From BS750m-G57 sp964607575 (GTDB lineage Bacteria > Planctomycetota > Phycisphaerae > SM23-33): a stretch of 64,000 nt of DNA. The DNA lies in the NCBI GenBank assembly GCA_964607575.1, contig CAZSLS010000009.1:8275-72274 (forward strand), given 5' to 3'. Both the position numbers and the translations under genes were made by a program. How positions within the stretch are numbered: the first letter of the stretch is position 1; each line of letters begins with the position of its first letter. The notes under the pieces were generated by a model. It was not told where the DNA came from. It was given only the letters and a program-made list of their open reading frames with translations, and did no database searches. This document shows, in pieces, positions 27,207 to 35,036 of the stretch.

Positions 27207-28012
27207 CAATCGATTCTCCCTCTCTGCGAGATGTGCCAAGGCAGAAGTATCTGTTCCATCTGCTCCACCAGGTAGTAAAGAGTAAGCCCCAGGACGGTCA
27301 AAACGGTAATGGCGGCAAAAGCGTAATCGGTCTGCAGATCGCCGTTGGCGGTGAGAATGACATACCCCAGGCCGGCATCAGAACCGATAAACTCCCCAAT
27401 GACTGCGCCTATGGTCGCCGCGATAGCCGCCAGTTTGAAACCCGCGAAGAAGGAAGGCAGGGCGCCGGGAAGCCGCACTTTGAAAAACACATCAATTCCC
27501 CTCGCCCCGGTAGAGCGGGTCAGGTTAATGATATCCTGATCTATCGAACGCAGACCCGTGATACCGTTGATCAGCACGGGGAAGAAAGACAGGAGAAAAA
27601 CGATCATTATCTTGGGCAGAAGACCGAACCCGAACCAGATGACGAATATAGGGGCCAGGGCAATCTTGGGGATTACCTGGAATACGAGAATCAACGGGTA
27701 AACCGCTCTTCGGATGAACTTCGAAAAGGCCACCGGAAGCGAAAACAGAATACCGAAAACCACGGCAATGATATAACCGAAAACAAGGCTCTTGACCGTG
27801 AACAGGAGCGCGTAAAACAGTTCGCCGTGATACTTGATCAGTGCCCGGAATATCGCTGTCGGCGCCGGCAGGATGTAGGGCCTGATATCAAAAACAACGA
27901 CGGCAAGTTCCCACAGGGCGAAGAAAAGGGCAAAGGACAGCCCCGTCTGGGTCTTCCTGTTCCAGAGGACCCGCCTTATCAGAGAATGCTCTCCGTTCGC
28001 GGAGTCAGTCAC
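27206..28012 (-). CDS. ABC transporter permease, TauC/SsuC family
   Basis: 268 residues with about six membrane helices. The BPD_transp_1 coupling helix is present as TRSTGARGIDVFFKVRLPGALPSFFAGFK (EAA-type loop), and the N-terminal FALWELAVVVFDIRPYILPAPTAIFRAL is typical of SsuC/TauC/ThiX permeases. It forms the membrane channel for the substrate-binding protein encoded just downstream and the ATPase just upstream (30-base gap). Confidence 0.92.
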   Translation of the reverse strand: MTDSANGEHSLIRRVLWNRKTQTGLSFALFFALWELAVVVFDIRPYILPAPTAIFRALIKYHGELFYALLFTVKSLVFGYIIAVVFGILFSLPVAFSKFIRRAVYPLILVFQVIPKIALAPIFVIWFGFGLLPKIMIVFLLSFFPVLINGITGLRSIDQDIINLTRSTGARGIDVFFKVRLPGALPSFFAGFKLAAIAATIGAVIGEFIGSDAGLGYVILTANGDLQTDYAFAAITVLTVLGLTLYYLVEQMEQILLPWHISQRGRID

Positions 28013-28042
28013 AATATCACTCCATGGGTTTTTCTCATTTGC

Positions 28043-28822
28043 TCATTTTCTCAGCACTCCCTGCTCGATGAAGGAACGTTTGATCTCTCCGACCAGGGAT
28101 GAGAACCTCTCAGTGTTAATCCCGTCTTCATAACGCGGGCGGGGCAGGTCAACGACGATCTCTTTGCAGATACGCCCCGGACGGGGGGTCATCACAATGA
28201 TTCGATCGGCAAGCTGTACGGCTTCGGACATGCTGTGCGTGATGAAGAGCACTGTCTTCCTCGTCTGCAGCCATATCTTTTCCATGTCGATACAGAGCTG
28301 CTCCCTGGTCAACGCGTCAAGAGCGCCGAAAGGTTCATCCATCAGCAGCAGGGGCGGGTCATGGAGCAATGCCCGGCAGAGGGAACACCGCTGTTTCATA
28401 CCACCGGACAATTCATAAGGATAAGCATCCTCGAACCCCTCGAGGGATACCATCTCGATCAATTCCAGCGCCCGTGCTTTGTATTTTTTCCGGGGCAGGC
28501 GGCGCATGTCGGTCTGAAACAGGATGTTGCCCATGGTGGTCAACCAATCGAGGAGGACATGGTTCTGAAATACGATCCCCAGGTCGGTGAACGGGCCGGC
28601 GACCTTTTGCCCCTTGATCCTGACTTCACCGCTCGTAGCTTGAAGCAACCCCGCCACGATCATCATCAACGTACTCTTACCGCACCCGCTAGGCCCCACA
28701 ACAGCGAGGAATTCCCCGTCGGCTATGGACAGTGAAACGTCGTCCAGGGCGCGGAGATCGCCCTTATCTGTTTTGAAGATCCTGGTTAGATGTTCGATAG
28801 AAAGGAAATTATCTGTTTCCAT
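28043..28822 (-). CDS. ABC transporter ATP-binding protein, TauB/SsuB family
   Basis: 259 residues from the ATG at 28822; readings from 29020 overlap the preceding dehydrogenase out of frame. Walker A is GPSGCGKST (residues 43-51), the signature is LSGGMKQR, and Walker B is LLLMDEPFGALDALTR, with the H-loop in FITHSMSEAVQLADR. The MDEPFGALD form is typical of nitrate/sulfonate/taurine-type importers. It powers the importer formed with the 27206-28012 permease. Confidence 0.93.
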   Translation of the reverse strand: METDNFLSIEHLTRIFKTDKGDLRALDDVSLSIADGEFLAVVGPSGCGKSTLMMIVAGLLQATSGEVRIKGQKVAGPFTDLGIVFQNHVLLDWLTTMGNILFQTDMRRLPRKKYKARALELIEMVSLEGFEDAYPYELSGGMKQRCSLCRALLHDPPLLLMDEPFGALDALTREQLCIDMEKIWLQTRKTVLFITHSMSEAVQLADRIIVMTPRPGRICKEIVVDLPRPRYEDGINTERFSSLVGEIKRSFIEQGVLRK

Positions 28823-28835
28823 ATTATCAAGCCTG

Positions 28836-29864
28836 TTACTTGTTGAGCAGTGAAGCGATTTCGATCGGTTTTCCTGACTTATCGGATTCCACCGCCGCCA
28901 GTACAACCGCAAGATTGTGCAGCGCCGCCTCGCCGCCAATTTCCGGATTCTCTCCCGTCCTGATACACCGAGCAAATTCTCCAATCTCCTCGACAACCGC
29001 GGGCATCGGCGCGGTGACATTGGCGCCGGCGGCGACGGTCTGTCGGACCTGACCTTCTTCCCAGGAATCCTCCGTCAGCACCAACCCGCCCAGTTCGCTG
29101 AAGAAGGCGTTCTTGCGAGTACCGTAAACCTTGATCCAGTGGGAGAACCCCGAGACATAGGAACAGCCCAGATACCCTCTCAGACCCGAATCGAATTCCA
29201 GCAGCGTGGCCGTCACCCAGGAATCAGCCTCCTCAACGCCTCCGTTATCGTGCCAACTGACAACCCGGTTGATCGGGCCCAGAAGGTACTGCAGGGTGTC
29301 AATGCTATGAATCCCAATGAGAATCAGTACCCCGCCGGGACACTCCTCCTCCGCCCAGCGCCAGTTGCCCTCGGCGGCCTTAAAACCGTTGGGAGTCGAG
29401 TAATTGGCTTCCACCAGCCGGACGGCGCCCAACTCGCCGGAGTCCAGGATTTCTTTGAGTTTCCTCAATGCGGGCTCGCGGCGGGTCTGATGCCCAACAC
29501 CCAGGATCACATCATTCCGCACGCACGCTTCGATCATGCCCCTTGCTGCGGGGATGGTAGTGGCGATCGGCTTGGTGACAAAAACGTGTTTCCCCCTCGC
29601 CGCGGCAAGCGTTACGTCTTTCTCGTGAGCGACATTGGAACTCATTACGACGACCCCGTCGATCAGGGGATCTTCCAGCATCTCCTCGTATCGCCCGCAC
29701 GCAACGCAGCCGTACTCCGAAGCGAACGCCTCCATCGTGTCCGTATAGCGGGAGTAGCATCGCGTGATCTTCACTTCAGGCAGTCGATCGACCGCGTGGA
29801 ATATCTGCCTGCTCCAGTCGCCCAGACCGACAATACCGAGATTCACCGGCGTATTGGTCATCAT
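28836..29864 (-). CDS. Gfo/Idh/MocA-family NAD(P)-dependent oxidoreductase (cytoplasmic)
   Basis: 342 residues, no export signal. Rossmann motif NLGIVGLGDWSRQIF at the N-terminus, then HVFVTKPIATTIPAARGMIEA with the EKP-type catalytic lysine (here TKP), and the C-terminal alpha/beta domain. AAAGGTAG stands 3 bases before the first ATG. It overlaps the preceding Tat-exported homologue by 4 bases (29861-29864), so a cytoplasmic and an exported enzyme of one family are translationally coupled. Likely oxidises or reduces a sugar, inositol or derivative taken up by the adjoining ABC importer. Confidence 0.92.
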   Translation of the reverse strand: MMTNTPVNLGIVGLGDWSRQIFHAVDRLPEVKITRCYSRYTDTMEAFASEYGCVACGRYEEMLEDPLIDGVVVMSSNVAHEKDVTLAAARGKHVFVTKPIATTIPAARGMIEACVRNDVILGVGHQTRREPALRKLKEILDSGELGAVRLVEANYSTPNGFKAAEGNWRWAEEECPGGVLILIGIHSIDTLQYLLGPINRVVSWHDNGGVEEADSWVTATLLEFDSGLRGYLGCSYVSGFSHWIKVYGTRKNAFFSELGGLVLTEDSWEEGQVRQTVAAGANVTAPMPAVVEEIGEFARCIRTGENPEIGGEAALHNLAVVLAAVESDKSGKPIEIASLLNK

Positions 29865-31123
29865 GAGCTACCTTTCTCTTCTTGCGACTTTGCGAGCATG
29901 GCCATCGGATTCTTGCGATTCTTCAGCGGGAACCCCACCGCTCCGCCGGTGCGGTGCGACTCGAATACCGCGACGATCATCTCGAGGTTGGTGCGGGCGA
30001 CTTCCAGATTGGCAAGCGGTTGGCGATCTTCCTCGATCGACGCGATCAGATCCTTAACGGCCAGGGCGTTACCGCCATGATGGGTGAGCTTGTCTTCGTC
30101 GGATTCGCTCTTCCCAATGCCCGCGGCGCTGACCGGAATCCATTTCTTTCCGCTTCGCCCCGGAGACCAGAGCGGGTCGGGCAGGAACTGCACCGGCGAG
30201 AGAAAATTTCTCGTGCTGGGAATATGCAGCACACCCTTGGTGCCGAAAACCCGCACGTCGTATCGCCACGGGGCCGGCGCACCTCCGCGCTGCACGGAAT
30301 TGTAATAGCCCATCACACCGCCCTTGAGGCGATACATGGCGTGGAGTTCGTTTCCCGCCATCGGTCCGATACCGTATGACTTGGTCTCGACGACGTCCTT
30401 GGCGGTGACCGGGCGTCCATCCTGCAGGACATTCGCGAAGCACGACAGCGGATCGCCGCCGAGGACCTTCATCATCGACAACATCCGCGTGCCCAACACC
30501 CATAGGTCGATCGGCCCGCCGCGATGGTCTCCCTTTCCTCGGGCGCGAATTTCCAGCACCCGCCCGAGCTTGCCCGAACGAATGATTTCCCGGATGACTT
30601 TGAACTTGGGGAAATACAGGCCCTGAAACGCCACCGCCAGCTTGACGCGATGTTTCCGGCAGGCGGCGACCATCTGGTCGGCCTCTTCGAGTGTGCGACA
30701 CAAGGGCTTTTCGATGTAGATACCTCGGGCCCCCCGCTCGGCGGCCGCGACGACCATGTCGCAATGCAGATCGACGTTCTGAGTACCGATGCTCACCAGG
30801 GCGGGCTTCCGCTCGTCGAGCATCTTGCGGTAGTCGGTGTAGCCCTTTGACGCCCCGGTCCGCTTGACCGCGCGGGCAAGCCCTTGGGCATTTCCATCGG
30901 CCACGCCGACGACCTCGGCTTGGGGAATATCCCGCCACACGGTATCCAGCCCGTGCCCGTATCCGCCCCGACCGGTGTGCCCGATCACGCCGACACGATA
31001 TTTTTTCGCGGGAGTTTTCGCGGCGGGTGCCGCTTTGGGCAGTAGCACCGCGGCGGTCAGCCCTGCCGCTCCGGCGAGGAATTCCCGGCGATTGTGGCCT
31101 TCGGGGCGAGAGTTCTTTTTCAT
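29861..31123 (-). CDS. Tat-exported Gfo/Idh/MocA oxidoreductase
   Basis: 420 residues. The twin-arginine signal NRREFLAGAAGLTAAVLL leads to cleavage near residue 35, so the enzyme is probably exported folded with its nicotinamide cofactor. Rossmann motif YRVGVIGHTGRGGYGHG, then GIYIEKPLCRTLEEADQM with the conserved EKP lysine, and GAPAPWRYDVRVFGTKGVL in the C-domain. Members of this Tat-exported group in planctomycetes have been linked to secreted sugar modification; activity is unproven. It lies 19 bases after the next homologue upstream. Confidence 0.92.
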   Translation of the reverse strand: MKKNSRPEGHNRREFLAGAAGLTAAVLLPKAAPAAKTPAKKYRVGVIGHTGRGGYGHGLDTVWRDIPQAEVVGVADGNAQGLARAVKRTGASKGYTDYRKMLDERKPALVSIGTQNVDLHCDMVVAAAERGARGIYIEKPLCRTLEEADQMVAACRKHRVKLAVAFQGLYFPKFKVIREIIRSGKLGRVLEIRARGKGDHRGGPIDLWVLGTRMLSMMKVLGGDPLSCFANVLQDGRPVTAKDVVETKSYGIGPMAGNELHAMYRLKGGVMGYYNSVQRGGAPAPWRYDVRVFGTKGVLHIPSTRNFLSPVQFLPDPLWSPGRSGKKWIPVSAAGIGKSESDEDKLTHHGGNALAVKDLIASIEEDRQPLANLEVARTNLEMIVAVFESHRTGGAVGFPLKNRKNPMAMLAKSQEEKGSS

Positions 31124-31142
31124 GGTGTCAACGCTTTCTCTG

Positions 31143-32498
31143 CTAGATCCATTTCATGTCATCGCGCGGGGCGAGGCGGCGCATGAAAGTGCTCTTGTTG
31201 GCGGCCTCATCATTTGTGATCCGCATGTTCTTGGAGTCCCACAGCAGCTTCCGCCCCGGGTGCATCGACGCGACCTCGCCGAGCGAGACGATCTCCGCGA
31301 ACGGGCCGGCGTAATCGAACTGGGACATCGCCTTCTCTTTGCCCTTGATTGCCCTGGTCCAGTTGTTCCAGTGGTTGCCCGTATTACCGCGGTAGGCGAC
31401 CTCAGGCGGTTTCTTTGTGGCTTTCATGGTTGCTTCGGGGAAGATGCGGCATCCCTCACCGGCCTCTCCGGCCATAATCGAGGCATGCTCACCGACCAGA
31501 ATCGATCCGCCCAAACGCGATCTCGGCTGCATGAACAGAACCTTCCGGCCTTTTTCGATGTGCTTGACGTCTGGACGCGGGATGTCGGGTCCGAGGTAGT
31601 ACTTCATCGTGACGGGAGGCATTTTGCCCCTGGAGGCAAACTCCCAGGTAATGACGACGGATCTCGGCGTCCATCCCGGCGGGGCAGGCTTGGCGACTTG
31701 GGCCATGACACTTATAGGGACGCCCAGGTCGAGCGCATAGTACGCCGGGTCAAGAATGTGCGTTGCCATATCCCCCACGACACCGCTGAAATGGCTGTAG
31801 CGGATCCAGTTGCGGTTTATGTAGCTCTTGCTGAACGGGATCTTCTCCGCCCGATTCAACCACAGGTCCCATTCCAGTGTCTTTGGTATCGCTCCGCCCT
31901 TGACCGGCTCGGCGAGGGTGCAGTAGTTCTTCCAGGAGAATGCATGGACCTCGCGGACATCACCGATGCACCCGCCCTGAACCCAGTCACGTACATTTGC
32001 GACGCCCCGGGTGGAGTGGCCTTGGTTGCCCAGTTGGGTGATGACCTTGTGTTTCCTGGCTTCCTCTGTCAGTACGCGGACCTCGTTGACGCTGCGGCAG
32101 AGCGGTTTCTGACAGTACACGTGCTTGTCGCGCCGGATGGCGAACATGGATGGCGCAAAATGCGCGTGGTCCGGGGTGCCCACAGCGATCGCGTCAATTT
32201 GTTTACCGATCTTGTCGTACATCACCCGGTAATCTTTCCACAGCTTGATCCCGCGAAGTTCTTTTGCCCGGCCGTTGCGCCGGTTGAACCAGGCCTCGTC
32301 CACGTCGCATAAGGCAATGACGTTGTCTTCGTGCAGGAACATTTTGGCGTCGGCGCCACCCCGCCCGCCGACGCCGACCACGGCGATGTTAAGCTTGTCA
32401 TTGGCGCCAAAGGCACTCGACGGGATGAACATCGGTAAACTGACCGCCCCCAGCGCCGCGGTTGAACGTTTTACAAATTGCCTTCGCGTAATTCCCAT
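31143..32498 (-). CDS. Tat-exported Gfo/Idh/MocA oxidoreductase, first gene of the operon
   Basis: 451 residues with an AAGGAG site 7 bases before the ATG. Tat signal TRRQFVKRSTAALGAVSLPMF, then the Rossmann loop IAVVGVGGRGGADAKMF, VYCQKPLCRSVNEVRVL (the CQKP form of the catalytic-lysine motif) and VITQLGNQGHSTRGV. This subtype, with the QKPL-R motif and a bacterial C-terminal domain, resembles the protein at 37412-38656. It heads a run of eight same-strand genes ending at 24191; its promoter should lie in 32499-32590, next to the end of the group II intron remnant. Confidence 0.93.
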   Translation of the reverse strand: MGITRRQFVKRSTAALGAVSLPMFIPSSAFGANDKLNIAVVGVGGRGGADAKMFLHEDNVIALCDVDEAWFNRRNGRAKELRGIKLWKDYRVMYDKIGKQIDAIAVGTPDHAHFAPSMFAIRRDKHVYCQKPLCRSVNEVRVLTEEARKHKVITQLGNQGHSTRGVANVRDWVQGGCIGDVREVHAFSWKNYCTLAEPVKGGAIPKTLEWDLWLNRAEKIPFSKSYINRNWIRYSHFSGVVGDMATHILDPAYYALDLGVPISVMAQVAKPAPPGWTPRSVVITWEFASRGKMPPVTMKYYLGPDIPRPDVKHIEKGRKVLFMQPRSRLGGSILVGEHASIMAGEAGEGCRIFPEATMKATKKPPEVAYRGNTGNHWNNWTRAIKGKEKAMSQFDYAGPFAEIVSLGEVASMHPGRKLLWDSKNMRITNDEAANKSTFMRRLAPRDDMKWI

Positions 32499-32628
32499 GG
32501 CGAGACTCCTTGTTCATGGTGCATCAGCCCTCAGTGTCCCTTCCTATCGGGGGGACGTCAACGACTTTCATCGCCGTAATTTGGTAGGGGTAGGAAGGAC
32601 CGGTTTAGTTCCCGGGCCCTCCTCCCTC

Positions 32629-32662
32629 CGAACCGTGCGTGCGGTTCTCCTGCACACGGCTC
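32629..32662 (-). ncRNA. Group II intron domain V
   Basis: A 34-base hairpin in the canonical form. The minus strand begins GAGCCGTGTGC, turns at a GAGA-type loop and returns through GCAC...CACGGTTCG. The lower stem pairs GAGCCGT with ACGGTTC. Domain V is the catalytic core of group II introns, and its sequence is diagnostic. Confidence 0.85.
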
Positions 32663-32675
32663 TCCAGTCGGTGGT

Positions 32676-33152
32676 TCACCTTCCAGCGGATTGGCAGACC
32701 ATGTCATGGGCGGCGACTAGAGAGAACAGCCCGTGTTTGGCAAAGTAACGGTTCGGCCAGCGGAAGTGATCCTTCCCCCGGCCACGGCCTTTTCCATGAT
32801 GACGCATACGTAAAATGCTGCGAAGACGCATACGAACCCATCGGTCTAGACTAGGGAACGTGGTGCGATGGCTATGCTTGAAGTATCCGAACCATCCGCA
32901 AAGCGTGAGGTTCACCTCTGCGATGATCGTCTCCAAGCTGTGGCCGTTCGCTCGACGAGTCTTCTTGCGGATCGCATCTTTCAACGCCCGAATACTTTTG
33001 TCACGCGGCCAGCGATAGCCTCGTTCAAAGTGGTATCCAAGGAAGTCGAACTCGCCACGCTGTGTGGCGTCAACGATCCGAGTCTTTTCAGGGTGCAGCG
33101 TCAGGCCGGCATCGTCCAGCCAGCGTTGCGCTACCGCCAAGGCCTCTCGGGT
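32676..33152 (-). pseudogene. ltrA: Group II intron reverse transcriptase/maturase, C-terminal fragment
   Basis: Only the last 158 or so residues remain. Reading upstream from the TTG at 33140 the frame still gives TREALAVAQRW, then homology stops and a stop codon follows within the next gene. The fragment has the end of the palm/thumb region (LTLHPEKTRIVDATQRGEFDFLGYHF) and the GIIM maturase domain (FGYFKHSH...LRSILRMRHHGKG...RWPNRYFAKHGLFSL). The catalytic YADD of the polymerase and everything before it are absent, so it is non-functional. Confidence 0.88.
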
Positions 33153-33170
33153 CTGATTACTGACAACCGA

Positions 33171-34001
33171 TCACTGACCACTGGTCGCAGGCGGCGCGAC
33201 TGTCGCGGCTTTTCTTCGCTTGACCAGCTTGCATCCCACCACGCGGCGATCCTGATAATGCCAGGTTCCACTTACTGCGATCGTATCTCCCTTCTTCAAA
33301 CTGCCTATCTGGGTAGCCAGGCGCTGGTTCTTGACTTTCACCGGCGCGCCTCCAGCTCCTTGCCCGGTCTGTATTATCCGTGGAAACTGCAATGTTATGA
33401 AGATGTCAGACCTTTGCCCAATCCCCATCGCATCCCGCAATTTCTCGCTCAGTATTAGCGTTATCAATGGTGCTCCGCTGCCGCTCCTGCCGATCGAGTC
33501 AATCTCGCCGACAACAACCACTCGGGCGCCGTCGTACTGACGCCTGGTCAGTGCAGGGTTGGACTTCTTTGCTTCTTCATAGAGTCTCCAGAAGGCCACG
33601 TAATGACCTTGCCAGCGAGGCAGATCGGGACTCCAGATCGTAATCGACGACCCGCCCGTCAAATCCACACCCGCTTGCGTAGTAGCCGCCGGCTTACCGC
33701 CCGTTGTTGTTTTCGTTTGGTCTGCGGACTTGACATTGGGATTCAGCCCAATGGCCTGGCAGAGTTTTCGCAACAGTTGCACTTGCCCGGCGAGCCTGAC
33801 ATTGTCCGCCTGGAGCTTCTTGATCTGGATGTCTCTAGCCTGCAGGGAGGATTCCAGCATCTTGATCTTCGCCAGGAGGGTTTTTTCCTTTTCTTTCTTT
33901 CGCCCGACAACTTCACCTTTCGGCTTTTCGCCAGCCGAAACCAAAACAGCAGCCGCAAGAATCGTGCAAACAACAGAAATGAGCTTCGTTCGTAAGATCA
34001 T
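33171..34001 (-). CDS. Secreted coiled-coil protein of unknown function
   Basis: 276 residues from the ATG at 34001, with AGGAG 7 bases upstream. Signal peptide ILRTKLISVVCTILAAAVLVSAG. Residues about 35-90 form a coiled coil (KEKTLLAKIKMLESSLQARDIQIKKLQADNVRLAGQVQLL). After a Thr/Gln-rich linker the C-terminal part is beta-rich (GARVVVVGEIDSIGRSGSGAPLITLILSEKL...KGDTIAVSGTWHYQDRRVVGCKLV) and looks like an OB-fold-type barrel, as in tRNA_anti-like secreted domains. The function is unknown. Its 3' end adjoins the truncated intron. Confidence 0.75.
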   Translation of the reverse strand: MILRTKLISVVCTILAAAVLVSAGEKPKGEVVGRKKEKEKTLLAKIKMLESSLQARDIQIKKLQADNVRLAGQVQLLRKLCQAIGLNPNVKSADQTKTTTGGKPAATTQAGVDLTGGSSITIWSPDLPRWQGHYVAFWRLYEEAKKSNPALTRRQYDGARVVVVGEIDSIGRSGSGAPLITLILSEKLRDAMGIGQRSDIFITLQFPRIIQTGQGAGGAPVKVKNQRLATQIGSLKKGDTIAVSGTWHYQDRRVVGCKLVKRRKAATVAPPATSGQ

Positions 34002-34145
34002 CACGCATCTCCTGCCCCCTCTCATAGATTCCAGTCAGCGATTGTCCTCACGTATCCCCTATAAGTCAAGACACGCGAATCAACAAACCCGATGTGACTC
34101 ATTGTCCGTGGACCATTTGTCCGCGGGACCTGAAGATATGGCGTC

Positions 34146-34367
34146 ATGGATAAAACAATCACACTGACGCTACCGGACTTGTTCGTGGGGCAGATACTTG
34201 ACGTCTTGCGTCAGGAACAAGAGGCTTGGGTCTATACGCGAAGTTATTTCCTCGGCGAGCCGCTCGATATGGACCGCCTGATCAAAGATGGCTCCACGGC
34301 TGAGGGGGCTCGCAAGATGGTTGATTACTATCAAGAAATCATCGACGCGGTTGAGCGGCAGTACTGA
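34146..34367 (+). CDS. Small acidic protein, first of a tandem pair
   Basis: 73 residues starting MDKTITLTLPDLFVGQILDVL, with a C-terminal helix YYQEIIDAVERQY. It is a clear paralogue of the next gene: the frame MD-x-TITLTLP-x-LFVGQIL at the start and YY-x-EI-x-DAVE-x-QY at the end are shared. The spacing and reading-frame conservation argue that both are real. Short strand then two helices; no known family. Could be a small regulator or an antitoxin-like partner of the genes downstream. Confidence 0.65.
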   Translation: MDKTITLTLPDLFVGQILDVLRQEQEAWVYTRSYFLGEPLDMDRLIKDGSTAEGARKMVDYYQEIIDAVERQY

Positions 34368-34400
34368 GCAACGATCCCAAACAAATACAGGACCACCACC

Positions 34401-34619
34401 ATGGATGAGACAATCACACTGACGCTGCCACGACTGTTCGTAGGCCAGATACTCGTCCTCTTGCACGAGGTGCAACTCGCTTTGTCATCCAGACAGAGTT
34501 ACGTCTTCGGCGGGCATCTCACCGCCACAGAACTCTTCAAAATGATCAAGTACTACAGGGAGATCGCCGACGCTGTCGAACAACAGTACCCAGGGGACAT
34601 AACGCTCTCGGATTCCTGA
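34401..34619 (+). CDS. Small acidic protein, second of a tandem pair
   Basis: 72 residues, starting MDETITLTLPRLFVGQILVLL and ending with KYYREIADAVEQQYPGD plus six extra residues. AGGA lies 8 bases before the ATG. It lies 33 bases after its paralogue, so the pair arose by tandem duplication and then diverged in the middle (QEQEAWVYTRSYFLGEPLDMD versus a different insert). Function unknown; see the first copy. Confidence 0.65.
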   Translation: MDETITLTLPRLFVGQILVLLHEVQLALSSRQSYVFGGHLTATELFKMIKYYREIADAVEQQYPGDITLSDS

Positions 34620-34735
34620 AATACAGAACAGATTACGGGACGTCCAATTCGATCGTATCTACTTTGTGCGTCGTTTCTACATCTCTGCCCAAACATAAAC
34701 CGCGCTGATACGTCTTGTGAACCATTACCCCGTTG

Positions 34736-34749
34736 CAGACTATAGTCTG
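34736..34749. promoter_or_regulatory. Perfect 14-bp palindrome before the XRE gene (candidate operator)
   Basis: CAGACTATAGTCTG is self-complementary and contains TATAGT, which could serve as a -10 box. It lies 58 bases before the ATG at 34808. Size and symmetry suit an XRE-family dimer, suggesting autoregulation of the XRE/helicase pair. Confidence 0.5.
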
Positions 34750-34807
34750 ACGACCCCCGCTTCATAATCGGCTACCATTGCCCCACCTAACGTGTAGGGC
34801 ATGCCAT

Positions 34808-35020
34808 ATGAGTATCAGCGAAGCATTCGGACTGATCTTGCGCCAGGTGCGGCAAGACAAGGGCCTGACGCAGCAGAGGCTCGGTGAACTTGCCGGATTG
34901 CACCGCACCTATGTCAGCCTGTTGGAACGTGGACAAAGAACACCGACTCTCGACGTCTTATTTCGTCTTGCCGAATCGCTCGGCGTGTCAGCATCGGATC
35001 TGGTTAAGGAACTCGAATGA
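34808..35020 (+). CDS. XRE-family helix-turn-helix regulator
   Basis: 70 residues from the ATG at 34808. The whole protein is one HTH_3 domain: FGLILRQVRQDKGLTQQRLGELAGLHRTYVSLLERGQRTPTLDVLFRLAESLGV, in which LTQQRLGELAGLHRTYVS is the helix-turn-helix. Such single-domain regulators often control phage or defence genes. It is 16 bases from the start of the nuclease-helicase gene and is almost surely co-transcribed with it. Confidence 0.92.
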   Translation: MSISEAFGLILRQVRQDKGLTQQRLGELAGLHRTYVSLLERGQRTPTLDVLFRLAESLGVSASDLVKELE

Positions 35021-35036
35021 TCTGAGCGGGGCGTAG

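Larger units (their letters stand above)
32590..33155 (-). mobile_element. 5'-truncated group II intron remnant
   Basis: The minus strand holds the 3' part of a group II intron: the end of its maturase gene (32676-33152), domain V (32629-32662) and a domain VI-like hairpin ending near 32590. Recognisable intron sequence stops near 33152, where the next gene's 3' end begins at 33171. Domains I-IV and most of the reverse transcriptase are missing, so it cannot splice or move on its own. The boundaries are approximate. Confidence 0.8.
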
